Source of the DNA: Geosiphon pyriformis
Taxonomy: Eukaryota > Glomeromycota > Glomeromycetes > Archaeosporales > Geosiphonaceae
Assembly (NCBI GenBank): GCA_016748015.1
Contig: JAAOMT010000603.1
Span: 64,021-128,020, forward strand
Reading direction: 5' to 3'
Length of the DNA stretch: 64,000 nucleotides
The translations under genes were made by a program, and so were the position numbers. The notes under the pieces are model-generated. The model was not told the DNA's origin and did no database searches. It saw only the letters and a list, made by a program, of their open reading frames with translations. Shown in pieces: positions 1 through 10,119 of this stretch; position 1 is the first letter of the stretch, and every line of letters begins with the position of its first letter.

Positions 1-551
1 TCATGTACAAATTGAGCTACGAAAATAGCATCAGCTGTTTTAATAGCTCTAGCTTTTGGCCATTTGGTGAGATAGTTCATGGCTACTGCAATATAACGGT
101 TGTTTCTTGTTGTTATTGGTAAGGGTCTAACTAAATCAATTCCGATTCTGTCAAATGGCTGTCCAACTTTTATTGGTCTTAATAATTCCGTTGTTTTTGC
201 TCCTCCTCTTCATTGGCATGAGTCACAATTTCTTATGTATTGGATTATGTCTGAACTCATTTTTGGCCAATAGTAATGGCTAGTTGCACGTTAGATGGTT
301 GCTGTTTTTCCAAAGTGGCCTGAATGAATATCTGAGTGCATGTTAAATAAGATAGTTTCTTTTTTATCCGTGGTTATAACTCTTAATGGATTATCTGGAT
401 TTTGTCGATTCCAGTAATAAAGTATGTGATTTTGGATGAAATAGTGTTTTGCTAATTTTTGGAGCTTAATTAGCTCTTTTACTGGCATTTCTTTGTTTAT
501 TTGTAGTGTTTCCAAGTATTGGCTGAGGTTTTTGTAAAGGTGGTTGTTCAT
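1..551 (-). pseudogene. RT1 integrase N-terminal part, truncated by window edge
   Basis: Integrase inserts the cDNA into chromosomes. The visible part has the zinc-binding HHCC region (MHSDIHSGHFGK, then CDSC) and the start of the catalytic core with GIDLVRPLP, containing the first acidic residue. It ends in the second-strand region (NYLTKWPKARAI) at the window edge, so the remaining acidic residues cannot be seen. A stop follows GKTATI near 291 and another lies within CDSCQ. The frame differs from RNase H, which implies an indel between 551 and 581, because other family members read through here. Confidence 0.8.
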
Positions 552-580
552 TGTTGTTGTGACAGGTGGGTTGGTGATTT

Positions 581-1009
581 TTATGTGTGTCTCATTCTTG
601 ACAAACAGTCAGCATTAGCGTTTTTGGTATTTTCTTTGTATTTGATAATATAATCGTATGGTGCTAACGTTTGTGACCATCTGGTGTATTTTTCTTTTAG
701 CGCTTTCTTGTTATTTAACCAGACCAGACCTCTATGATCTGTTGTAATCTCAAAGGGTTGGTACCATAAATATGTGTCAAAGTGAACACAACTCCAGACT
801 ACTGCTAAGCATTCAAGTTCATGTGCTGTGTAGTTTTGTTCTGCCGTACTGAGACTTTTGCTGGCATAAGCAATTACACGTTCTCTTCTATTATCATCTT
901 TTTGTGACAGAATGGCTCCAAGTCCAGTTCCAGAGGCATCTGTGGCCAAAATAAATTTCTTGTTGAAATTTGGATAGATCATTATTGGTGATTCAATAAG
1001 CTTTCATCT
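581..1009 (-). CDS. RT1 RNase H segment
   Basis: This is a retroelement RNase H, which degrades the RNA strand of the RNA:DNA hybrid. The open segment shows ILATDASGTGLGAILSQ (first catalytic Asp), HELECLAVVW (Glu) and ITTDHRGLVWL (second Asp), ending with the typical NADCLSRM before integrase. These residues look intact, so this is one of the better-kept domains in the window. It is continuous in frame with RT, apart from stops near 1010-1060. The apparent start at 982 is only an internal codon; the true protein would be released from the polyprotein. Confidence 0.85.
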
Positions 1010-1940
1010 AAGGTACTCAAAAGCTTTTTGTTGTGCTTCAGTTCATTCAAACTTCACATTTTTGGATAGTAGGTAATTAAGAAGTTTGGCGATGTTTGAA
1101 AAGTTTTCTACAAAGTGGCAGTAGTAAGATGCGAGTCCTAAAAAACTTCTAACTTCTGAAATGTTTCAAGGTACTGAAAAATTTTTCACTTTGTCTATTT
1201 TTGATGGATCTGGTTTTATTCCATTTTTTCCAACTACATGTCCTAAAAATGCTAGCTTATTTTTCCCAAAGAAACATTTTTCTAGATTTAGTTTAAGTCT
1301 AGCGTGTCTCAATCTCTCAAAAACTTGTTGTAAATGTTGGAAATGATCCGTGAATTTTGACAAGAAAACATTTGTATTATCCAAGTAGACAACAACAGAT
1401 TGCCACAGGATTCTGGAGTAAATTATGTCCATTAGTCTTTGGAATGTTGTGGAAGCATTTGTTAATCCAAATGGCATTACATTGAACTCATAATTGCCAT
1501 TTTGTGTTGTGAATGCTGTTTTATGCCTGTTCTTTGGGTTTATTTCCACTTGCCAGTACTCACTGGTCAAGTCCAATGTAGAAAACCATTTTGCTCCTCC
1601 AAAAACGTCGAAGATTTCATCAATTAATGGTATTGGGTATGAGTCTTTGGTTGTTTTGCTGTTTAGTTTGTGATAGTCAATGCAAAATCTAATTTTTCTG
1701 TTCTTTTTCTTTATTAAAACAACTGGTGAGGACCATGGGCTTATTGATGGTTGTATTATTCCTTTTTCCAACATGCTTTGGACTTCTTCTCTGATAAAAT
1801 TATGCTCCATTGGTGGGACATGGTAAGCGCGTTGTTTTTCAGGTCTGGCATTTCTAGTGGAAATTTGGTGTTGAACCAAGTTGGTTCTTTCAAATTCGTC
1901 ATTTCATGAAAATATATCAGAGTATTTTAAAATTAATGCT
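1010..1940 (-). pseudogene. RT1 reverse transcriptase
   Basis: This is a Ty3-type reverse transcriptase that would copy element RNA into DNA. The open part (1166-1879) contains SPWSSPVVLIKKKNRKIRFCIDY, the WFSTLDL box, TAFTTQNGNYEFNVMPFGL and the active-site box VVVYLDNTNVF. The usual YLDD is YLDN: the second catalytic Asp is Asn, a GAC-to-AAC type change, so the enzyme is predicted inactive. Thumb and connection continue as LGHVVGKNGIKPDPSKI. In-frame stops follow near 1166 and between there and RNase H. The frame is the same as dUTPase upstream and RNase H downstream. Confidence 0.88.
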
Positions 1941-1948
1941 TTTAATTG

Positions 1949-2953
1949 TCACTGTTGGTCAGGATCCATTGTTCCAATGTTTAATTTGGCCAATTCTTCT
2001 GGCATAAATTGATAGTATTCTAACAGTTGTTGCCAATTTATTGAAGTGAGTTCACAGTAGAAGGCGATTTCTGGGAAATTTAGAATTTCTTGTGGTGTTG
2101 ATGCGTTTTCTAGCTCCGTTCTGAGGTATCCAATGATGGTATCTTCTGAAATGTAGACGGGTTCTTCTGTAGTGTTTGTGATAGAAATTTTTATCCATTG
2201 AGCTTTATCAGCTGGAATAAAAAGGTTAGTAAGTCCTATGAGAAACTGTTGGCAAGTGTCTGGGTAGGGCTCAAATATTAGGTCTTTTTCTTTAATTGTT
2301 CTTTTTATTCTTATTTCTGATTTTCCATATGGTAGGAGTGTGATAGACCGCTCATTTTTAATTACTTCGCCTTTTTCCTCTATTGTTTCAGCAAAATTCA
2401 CTTCAATTCCTTTTCTTGTTGATCTGAAATCAAAAGTTCCTCTCGTTGTTTGTGACAATTCCTCACAATTTTCCACTGGCACAAATTTCCCAATTTTTAC
2501 CAATGGTAGAAAAATTGCTTGTGCAATCTTTTCCTTAGATTCAATGGTATAAGACTTTTCTGAATTGTTCTGTAGCAAAACCATCAAATTTCCAGTGTAT
2601 TCAGAGTCAATTACTCCTCCTTGAACACTTATTCCTTTTTTCACAAGGCTTGATCATGATGCTATTTGAACTATTATTCCTGGCAGAATTTTAACTGCTA
2701 TTTTTAGGTCGATTTTGGTAATGCTTCTGGATGGTAACGTTGTGGATTGGTCTTCCGGATAACGTAGATCAAATCCAGTGTTGGTTGGATGGACTTTTTC
2801 GGGTATTATTCCTAAGTGCCTGTTGTCAAAGTATTGGATGTCGGTCACCTGTTCTAAGTTGGTATAGGCTGCAAATTTTTCTGACTTGGGACCGTCAGGT
2901 GAGTCTTGTTGATTTATTGATTGATTTTGAGACTGCTGATTCTTAATTTCCAT
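1949..2953 (-). pseudogene. RT1 dUTPase and connector to RT
   Basis: The segment encodes a trimeric-type dUTPase, which hydrolyses dUTP to dUMP and pyrophosphate and would limit uracil incorporation during reverse transcription. Motif 1 is NTGFDLRYP, motif 2 AS-stop-SSLVKKGI, motif 3 GGVIDSEYTGNL (catalytic Asp and Tyr kept), motif 4 EKIAQAIFLPL and motif 5 RGTFDFRST, where the usual GFGST is damaged. A single TGA at about 2652 splits motif 2 where an Arg codon (CGA) is expected. The C-terminal 130 residues form the connector seen in all copies before RT, ending near LNIGTMDPDQQ. It shares its frame with the RT downstream. Confidence 0.85.
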
Positions 2954-2959
2954 TTTTCT

Positions 2960-3600
2960 TTCTAAGTCCCTTTTGTCTTGACACTCTTCACAGCACTGAT
3001 TTTGGCATGGGATGAGACAGTTTTTGCAGAGGTAAGTGTTGATTTGGGCGAGGTATTGTTCTTGCTTTTATCAAGTGGGGCATAGTTGTTGGTAGTAGTC
3101 CTGGAATTTGTCCACTGGGTCAAACATGTTGTAGCTAGCGACTTTGTTGGCTACTTCGGCTAACTCTTTCCAATGTCATATTTTTTCAGCGGTTTCTCCT
3201 CTTACTTTGGCTTGTGCAGTGTTGTACAACTTGTTCTCGTCATGTGGGTAGTGCTGTAGTCTTTTTAATGCTCTGTTGAATGCTGCTTCAAACGGCATTT
3301 CTCCTCTTACCCAGTCACAGATGAGGATTGTGTATTGGCAAGTTGCGTCACACATTCCTTCTCTGCCTGGTATGTCATTCCAGTCACACCCTCTTGGTAA
3401 CAGTTCTCCACAAACAAGGCATGGTTCCTCGTCCCATTTTCCATGTCTTTCTGGGTAACTGTATTTTTCTTTGTTACAACAGTTACAATAGTAGTGGGTG
3501 GGGTTTTTTGGATCTTCATCTGGTGCACTGCATGCAGTCATAGACAAGAGTTTCTTCTTGCAAATCGAGCATTCTAGCTTTGGTCTGCGTCACTGGTGGT
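2960..3600 (-). pseudogene. RT1 cysteine-rich (zinc-type) module between protease and dUTPase
   Basis: No known family is assigned. Cysteine pairs occur in a fixed order: CSIC, CNCC (after HYY), CLVCG, then CDWNDIPGREGMCDATCQY, a helical stretch with PFEAAFNRALKRLQHYPHD, and, after a stop near 3176, a second cluster CKNCLIPCQNQCCEEC near 2985-3035. The same spacing recurs in the other five elements, so it is a conserved structural zinc-binding domain of the polyprotein rather than chance. The stop at 3176 is TGA where a CGA arginine codon would fit. Two further stops lie near 3070. Possible roles are nucleic-acid binding or chaperoning of reverse transcription; this is inference. Confidence 0.7.
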
Positions 3601-3844
3601 TTCTTTATGAACTTACCTGGTTCTATTCGGATCTTTTTTCACTGGTTCACATTGGTACAGCTGGTAGTCCTGTTCTTTGGTCATCAGCCCAAGAGAGCTA
3701 ATAGGTTTTAATGACTGGTAGTGCTGAATTTTCCTCAAATTCGAAGGTAGGTTTTTGATTGGCGCTGGGTTTTTGGAAGTGGCCACAGGTGGCTGGAATT
3801 TTGGCCTAGTGGCCATTATAATTGATCAGAAGCTCTTGGGTGGT

Positions 3845-4486
3845 TCAGTTTAGGGTGGCGTTGGCTTTTGTTAGCCAGTCATTCCCTACTAATGCTTGAT
3901 ATTGTGTAGCATCCATTACTAATACTTTTGTAGGTATTACTATGCCGTTAATTTCAAAAGGGAATGAGTCAATTTCCCCATGAGGCAGCTTTGTACTTCC
4001 ATCAGCTGTTATGATTTGAGACATCGCGGCACGATCAACTTTAAAACCCAGTTGGTTTACTAGTTTAAGCATTACAATGCTTCCAGCGGATTTGCTGTCT
4101 AAGATAAGTTTGATTGGGGTATTGTTTACAGTGGCTTTCGTATACATAGCAGTGATTGGGCATTTTTTGTCCAATGCTGCTCCACTAAACATAGCCTTGT
4201 TTTCCTCTAATTCAAAAGAAAAAATAGCTGTGAGGCTGCTATCTTTGGTGGCAACTGCTGGTGGTATTGTCTGGCTCAATTTGTTGGAGAAATTTTTGGT
4301 TCTGTTTATGTTTCTACTGTTATTATTTCTGATAATCAGATTTTCTGGTATATTAAGGTAAATTTGTTGATAATTTTGGTAGTTTGGATTGGTTTCGGCG
4401 CAGTTTGGATTCCTCTGGACCAATGCGTTCTGGTTCCATATGGGCTGATTTCGGGTCTCAGGATGGCAATTCGGGTTGGCTATCAT
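3845..4486 (-). CDS. RT1 retropepsin-like protease segment
   Basis: This is an open segment of 213 codons within the polyprotein. It carries a retropepsin-like core that would cleave Gag-Pol: the active-site region reads LILDSKSAGSIV near 4075-4120, followed by LPHGEIDSFPFEINGI and QYQALVGNDWL, the pattern seen in all copies here. The catalytic Asp is present, but the usual Asp-Ser-Gly is Asp-Ser-Lys, so activity is doubtful. The first 100 residues are Asn/Gln/Pro-rich linker continuous with gag. The stop after TLN is probably a Trp codon turned into a stop, because other copies read on here (LDWETQ). Confidence 0.75.
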   Translation of the reverse strand: MIANPNCHPETRNQPIWNQNALVQRNPNCAETNPNYQNYQQIYLNIPENLIIRNNNSRNINRTKNFSNKLSQTIPPAVATKDSSLTAIFSFELEENKAMFSGAALDKKCPITAMYTKATVNNTPIKLILDSKSAGSIVMLKLVNQLGFKVDRAAMSQIITADGSTKLPHGEIDSFPFEINGIVIPTKVLVMDATQYQALVGNDWLTKANATLN

Positions 4487-6280
4487 GGGCTATTACTGAT
4501 AAGCTCCTTGATTTTGATATGTGATGAGATATTGGCATAGTATTGGTGTGTACTGGTTTCTGGGCATTTGGGGTGGCACGTAGTAATTATTTTTGCGTGC
4601 TTCCTGCATCATTCGCGTTTGACATTGACTAATCAAATGTCCTACGCATTTGCAAAAATGGCAGGTGCGCATTTCTGTTCTGAATTCCTGGCATGACGAG
4701 TGATTATTTCAACTGTCGCTGACTTTTTGGCTGTGTCTTTGGGGTGGTTGGTATGTATTTCCTCTCAGATCCGGGATGAGGTAACTTTCTATTTTCTTAG
4801 AGAGTTCCTTCCCTAATTGTGTTACTCTTTTCTCTAATGTTTCTGTCTTATTTTTCTCCATTACCATGTTAACTATTTGACTATGGTTAGCTTCTTTCTC
4901 AGCCGATTTAAGAGCTTTGGTAAGCGTAATGGCTTCTGGTAAGGAATTAGGATGAGTAGGGCGTACTCTTCCTAAAATGCTGTTTTTTAATCCTCTAATA
5001 AACTGATTTAAAATCTGAGAATCAGTATAATATCCTTGTTCAATCACTTCAATCTGATGGCGAATTCGATTGAATCAAGCAAGGTATTGGGTGACAGTTT
5101 CACCAGTATTTTGCTTGATAGTATTGAATTCATTCTGTAGTTGGATTATGGCATTTGGGTCGCTAAAATACTCCAGGAGTGCATTTTTAAATTCGGCGAA
5201 GCTTATGGGTTTTGTTTCCAGGCTTTGATACCACAAGTCGGCTGTGCCTTTTAGGAAGAAAAATAATGTTTGAATTGCTCTTTGGTCATTCCAGTTATTT
5301 GCCTAGATGGCTTTTTGTGCTTCTCTGAGCCATGTGTGCACATCCGTTTCTTCTTTCTCTCCTAAAAAATCTGTTAGTCTTGCAATGTATGGTGTGGTCA
5401 TTTTGTTGCCATTTTCTGCTGGTGGGCTTATTGGTCTAAGAGGAGGTGGGATGATATTTCCTTGAACGTTCCTAAAAGTGGCTTCCCTTATATCCGATTC
5501 TTCCTCTTAATCACGAGTTTCTTGGTTTCTGGACTGGCTGCTTGTTCCAGTAACTGGTCTTGTGATTGTTTTTTTGCTGGTCTCTTTTTCGGATTCTGAT
5601 TCAGACTCCTCTTCACAGTTTTTAAACCCTGTTCTAAATTTTGGCTGAAAAAGAGGGTTTTGGAATAGTGATGAATATCCTCCTGTAATTGGTATGTTTC
5701 CCCAGTTACGTTGTTTAATTTTATTAGTATAACTAGGAGTTTTTGGCGTTTGTGGAGTTGATATTGATGATGATACAGCTTCTAATGGAATTTGTATCTT
5801 ATTTTCTGGTGAAAAATAGTATGATTTATCTTCTGGTGAATAAATATGTTGTTTTTTTATTGATTGAGTGACAGTTTTCTTTGGTGTTTGAGCTGGTGTT
5901 CTTAGTTTTTGCTGGTTACTTTCCTGATTAGTTTCTAAATTTTCTTTGGTTTTATTGGTGCATTCCCTAGTGTTTTCTGTGGATATTGGAAAATTTTCAT
6001 TGGCGTATTGCTCAATTTCTCAATGGATTTTGACAATAGTTGCGGCTATTACTGCTACTTCTTTTGTAGTGTATTGTGATAATTCTCTATACAATCCAAG
6101 TTTTGCATTGTGTGGTTCTTCTTCCTTTCCTATATGATAATTTATTCTGGTGTTGATATAATAAGTGAGGGCAGATTCTGCTGGACAACACCCTTCTGGT
6201 AATTCAAGATCACTTTGATTTTGTGTGTAAATAGCACGGCAGAATTTAAGAACAGTAAGATTAGGGGTTTTTGTTACCAT
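4487..6280 (-). pseudogene. RT1 gag (capsid and zinc knuckle), broken
   Basis: Gag would form the virus-like particle and bind element RNA. In one frame, an N-terminal low-complexity part is followed near 5040-5400 by a capsid-type retrotransposon gag core (WNDQRAIQTLFFFLKGTADLW, then FAEFKNALLEYFSD), a charged helical stretch near 4740-4960, and a complete CCHC knuckle CHFCKCVGHLISQC near 4620-4667. In-frame stops occur near 6020, 5507, 5303, 5078 and 4709, with a double stop just before 4487. The stop inside the capsid core replaces an expected tryptophan or glutamine codon. The start codon is uncertain. The frame continues into the protease, suggesting an ancestral Gag-Pol fusion. Confidence 0.8.
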
Positions 6281-6342
6281 TTTTGTCTTTTCTTTTTTAG
6301 CAATGAATTATTGCTAATTATTATTTCCTTTTTGATTTTCTT

Positions 6343-6360
6343 TCCTCGTAGGGTTCACCA
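6343..6360 (-). promoter_or_regulatory. RT1 primer-binding site
   Basis: In minus sense the LTR ends in GTAACA, followed by TT and then TGGTGAACCCTACGAGG. A TGG start fits pairing to the CCA end of a tRNA primer. I cannot name the tRNA, because the implied 3' end does not look like a standard T-arm plus acceptor stem. Confidence 0.5.
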
Positions 6361-6362
6361 AA

Positions 6363-6707
6363 TGTTACGGGATGGTTTTCTTGTTATATTTAATTGCTGA
6401 TATCCCGTTTTAATTGCAATCAGTCTTTCATGAGTTCCTCAATTCTATTTGTGTGATAATGTCACTGTTATACTGAAGACTTTTTTTTTAATGTTGTGAT
6501 GTAAGTTATTCTTCAATTCCTGATTGTTGTGTGTGTTCATGTACTCCTTCTCAGAGGCTGAACTGAAATCTACCCACTGTTTGGGGTCTTCTCTGAGGCT
6601 ATCCTTGCAATTGCCTGATGTGTTTCTCTAATCTAGAAACACAGAATGTTAATAGTCTTTAGTGCTTTTTCTAATTTTTACAATAAAGCTTTTATCAATT
6701 AGTAACA
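6363..6707 (-). repeat. RT1 5' LTR (345 bp)
   Basis: The segment begins TGTTACGGG and ends AGTAACA on the plus strand, the same ends as all other LTRs here. It lies directly upstream (minus sense) of the primer-binding site and gag of RT1. The partner LTR is beyond the left edge, so the outer border at 6707 rests only on the terminal motif. The next four bases (ATGT, 6708-6711) would be one copy of the target duplication. Confidence 0.65.
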
Positions 6708-7132
6708 ATGTGAATAATCTTGATCAAGGATTATTCTTTCAAAAGATTCAGTTGATGAATGATAGTTTCATTCAATAAATAATACAAGTAAGTTTCTTAA
6801 TACTTTGGGTTGTGATAATTCAGTTTTAAATATTCTTTTTCATTTCTTTTTGATTTAAAGGTTTTTTGGGATATTTAATTTGAAAGTATGATTTAAAGTG
6901 GAGTTTGTTGGATGAAATTGGATCTATTGCTTGATAAGTTATGATTTTTATTACTTTATTTTTCCTAATATTAAAACTACTGTATATATACATGTTTGTA
7001 GTTCTATGAGAAAACACATTGTAATACTTTCTTTTTGATATTTCAACCTGGTGTTTGCTGCTATTACCAGTTGGTGTTGGCTGCTATTGTGAACTGGTGC
7101 TTGCCACTATTGCGAGATGGTGTTTGCTACTA
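6708..7132. other. Unassigned AT-rich spacer with palindrome and minisatellite
   Basis: I find no convincing coding region between the RT1 LTR and the old LTR at 7133. An imperfect palindrome (AATAATC, TTGATCAA, GGATTATT) lies at about 6713-6736. A 23-bp minisatellite fills the right end. A 63-codon minus ORF here has no recognisable domain and I treat it as chance. Confidence 0.5.
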
Positions 7133-7135
7133 TGT
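7048..7135. repeat. 23-bp minisatellite, about 3.8 copies
   Basis: Three full 23-base units start at 7048, 7071 and 7094, with a partial fourth at 7117. The consensus is close to CTGGTGTTTGCTGCTATTGC plus three variable bases. The copies differ at several positions, so the array is not very recent. Its role is unknown. Confidence 0.8.
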
Positions 7136-7981
7136 TAATCATTACCTTTCTAAGATTATTACTGCATTATATTATGATTGAATAGTTTGTATTATTTTTA
7201 TGATTCTTTTTGCTAAATTCTTAAACTGTAATATTACCAAAATTAGAGCAAAAAAAAAAGTGCAAATTCAAAGACTAGTACTATAACAAATTGTATAAAA
7301 AAAAAGCTTTTTTTTTTCAAGAAAATGTATCTTTCCATAGTATTTCCCATAGTATCTTTTCATAATATCTTCTTATAGTATCTTTATATAGTATCTTTCT
7401 ATAATATTTTATTATAGTATCTTACTTTAGATATCTTAATTAGAACAAATTACCTTTTATACATCTCAAATAAAAATTAAATATTCGAAAATCAAATCTT
7501 TTAAATTATTATACTTAAAATTCTCTTAACACAACTAACATTTTGAAATTGATTAGCTACCAATTTTATTAATTTGTTAGTAACTCCAGGTTTGAATAGA
7601 AAACGTTTTTCTTGACACAATTCTATTTCTTTTATATTTTTTATATTTTTTCTTTCTTTTCTTATTATAATCATTAGAGTAGTCTACAAATAAGATTTCT
7701 GTAGAAGAATTGACTTTCACAGCAAAGTAACTACACATTTTTAGTAAGTTTCCAGATGAGCAATTTCTGAAAAAGAGTTGATATTTACTATAATGTAATT
7801 ATATAAAGTAACTGGCACAGAATTGGCCATTCTACTTATAAGTCTAACAGTTCAAATTATAGAAGATAATTTGAAGATAAATTCAGTTATTAGAGGTTCA
7901 ACTGCTTCCAAAAAATGTGAAATTAACAACAGACAAACATTAACAACATTTAAAAAAAGAGACCAAAAACTTCTAATAACA
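7133..7981 (+). repeat. Old degenerate LTR of the RT3/RT4 family, opposite orientation
   Basis: From about 7220 to 7981 this sequence matches the reverse complement of the RT3 LTR at 14036-15008. Matching blocks include the reverse complements of the segments around ACTGCTGGGCTTATAAGTGG and GGTAGCTAATCAATTTC. It ends in CTAATAACA at 7981, matching the LTR terminus. The left border (TGTTAATC at 7133) is weak, and the flanking bases do not form a clear target duplication. No internal region of that family follows, so it is a solo or truncated LTR. Confidence 0.7.
7327..7424. repeat. 13-bp tandem repeat, about 7.5 copies, inside old LTR
   Basis: Units close to GTATCTTTCTATA repeat from 7327 with a 12-13 base period. 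The corresponding place in the RT3 LTR has only about two units, so the array expanded in this copy after insertion. Confidence 0.75.
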
Positions 7982-9400
7982 CTGGAAATTCAAACTCTAA
8001 TTGTTCTAACTTAGCAAAACCCAAATTATTTAAACTCAGTTTCTATTGTTTCTCAGAACTTACTTTCAGTAATCATGATTAATCTTCCACCCATTGCACT
8101 AATAGTCGTTTATCAACAACAACTACAACCTCAACCACTATCACTACCACAACTAATAGTTTATATACCAATTGCCAAAATCAAAAAATTCACTGGCAAA
8201 GAGGATGACACCCAAACATAGTTAAACAATGTCACCAAAGCAATTGCAGCCAATAATTGGGATAATGCCAGAGCCCTTTAAACAATTCCATATTTTTTCT
8301 AAGATATAGTTAATTTATGGTATCAAAATTTTGCAAACAAACTCCAAGACTTTAACACATTCAAAATTGTGTTTTTACAATATTTTAATAATTATAACAG
8401 TATCAATTGTTTAGTTACTAGTTTTACTACTATTAAGCAAAAAAATACTGAAGCAGTCACTACTTATTTGAAACATTTCTACAGAAATCTGTGTCAGATT
8501 CAGACAATTAAAGCTAAATATTTCACAATACCACAGATCTTAAATCAATTTATCTAAGGCTTATACAACAGTTTATTGCAACAAGTATGTCTAATACACC
8601 CAAATACACTTCAAGTTACAGTCAATTACACCAGAGACTTTAAATCAGCTGAATTAAAAACCAACTATGCCCAAGCTATAAATCTAATAATAAATAAATC
8701 ATCTGAATTGGATTCTAAACTGAGACAATTCAGTAAGTCAATTAACCAGAAATTAGAAGAATACTTAGCTAACAACAACAATCAAGCAATCTATCAGCCA
8801 CCACAATGTCATGAAAAGCAGAGAAACACAAATTGATTCCAGAATCAATTGTGTCTATTATTAGTAACAAATCAATCATGACAATCAGAGATGTGTGTTT
8901 GCTACAATTGTGAAAAACAAGGCCATGTAAAAATAAATTGCCACACCAGAGTCAATAATCAACAATCAAAAAACCAGTATCGAAATCCTAATTGGCAATT
9001 TCAAACTCCAAATTATTTCCCAAATTAAAATCAATATCAATTCTATTATGCACCAATAATGCAACAACCAATATATACACCTTCAATCTATCAAACCCCA
9101 GTTCTAATTATTTATCAACCACAGCCACAAGTGATTTATCAAACCCAACCTATTTCAATACTACCATAAAACTCAACTCAAATGTTATCTAGAAACCAAA
9201 AACCAAGAATTACACATACATAGCAAAACTAGAAATTGGTAATAATAATATACCAACCAATCCCCAGTTTATCAAATCAGTCATCAGGATTCTGCCAGTA
9301 AAGTTCAGATACTGGATACAACCAAAACCAAAATTTCCAGAACTATTTAAGTTTTCTGGTTATTTCAGAAGACACCCAATTCAACAAACCAGAAACTAAT
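7982..9400 (+). pseudogene. RT2 gag, heavily degraded
   Basis: A gag-type structural protein is recognised by comparison with RT6. A Gln/Pro-rich stretch (8100-8160) is followed by IKKFTGKEDD, then the capsid core near 8200-8560 (FKIVFLQYFNNYNSINCLV, then LKHFYRNLCQIQTIKA), SKLRQFSKSINQKLEEYLANN at about 8704-8778, and an intact CCHC knuckle CYNCEKQGHVKINC near 8896-8943. Numerous in-frame stops, mostly TAA or TAG where Gln or Trp is expected, leave only 60-90 codon open pieces (8369-8557, 8576-8836). The N-terminal third seen in RT6 is missing. Confidence 0.7.
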
Positions 9401-9990
9401 CAGAAACAAACACTTACCAACAATATTTTACTAACAACTATCACAGAAAATGAATCTTTTGTCACAATATTTTTTTTGAAATAGAAACTTTATTAAAAAC
9501 ATCATTATTCAGTGAAGTCATTCTAAATACCAAATTCATCACCATGATATATACTGATGCCAAAGTTAATGGCCAGTCAATTAAACTGATCTTCAATAGT
9601 GAATCAGTAGGTAGCATTATTACATGACAGTTTATGGACCAATTAGGTTACTGAGTTGATTGTGCTGCCAGTGCAAAAATTATCACAGCTAATAAAGTGA
9701 CTAAAACCTTTATTGGTGAGATTAATAACTTTCTATTTGAAGTCAATGATATTATTGTATCCATAAAAGTTCTTATTATAGAAACCATACAGTACTAAGC
9801 TCTTGTTGATAATAACTGGCTATTCAAAACCAACATCATGTTTGACTGGAATACTCAGGAATTACAACTAAGTCAGAATAGTTAGAACATTCAAGTACCA
9901 GCCATTTGTGGTTATTTCAAGACCACTATCAATGAACAGCCACTAATCAAATTTGAAAAAAAAGAAAAAAAACCTATCTGAGAAACATAT
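9401..9990 (+). pseudogene. RT2 retropepsin-like protease, degraded
   Basis: This is a protease remnant between gag and the cysteine module. Recognisable parts are MIYTDAKVNGQSIKLIF followed by NSESVGSIIT at the active site, where the catalytic Asp of the Asp-Ser-Gly triad is Asn and the Gly is Glu, then the ITANKVTKTFIGEINNFLFEV block and NNWL. In-frame stops include TGA where other copies have a codon before QFMDQLG. It is predicted non-functional. The order of blocks is identical to RT5 and RT6. Confidence 0.7.
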
Positions 9991-10119
9991 TAGATATTAT
10001 AGACTGAAGAAAAACACAATGAATTACTACCAGTACCTACCTGAAAAAAAAAGACAAACTCCAAGCAATCACCACTATATATATACTATACACCACTACT
10101 ACTCAACCACAGCCAAACT

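Larger units (their letters stand above)
1..6707 (-). mobile_element. RT1: Ty3/gypsy LTR retrotransposon, 3' end outside window
   Basis: Partial Ty3-type element read on the minus strand. From right to left it holds a 5' LTR, primer-binding site, gag, protease, cysteine-rich module, dUTPase, reverse transcriptase, RNase H and the start of integrase, which runs off the window. From about 6280 down to about 581 every domain lies in one reading frame, broken only by in-frame stops; the integrase part is in another frame. The short LTR and divergent proteins separate it from the other five copies. It is not intact: gag, the module and dUTPase all carry stops and the RT active site is changed. Confidence 0.9.

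Noticed and set aside
4077-4361. 94-codon plus ORF with hydrophobic stretches
   Set aside because: It is antisense to the RT1 protease segment; hydrophobicity comes from T-rich complement of A-rich coding sequence. The same applies to other plus ORFs in RT1 and RT3-RT6.
6826-7017. 63-codon minus ORF in the spacer next to RT1
   Set aside because: No motif, no homology to any element part seen here and low-complexity composition; likely chance.
7982-9400. In-frame TAA/TAG/TGA considered as a variant genetic code
   Set aside because: All three stop codons occur, at positions that are Gln, Trp or Arg in sister copies, which fits mutation rather than reassignment.
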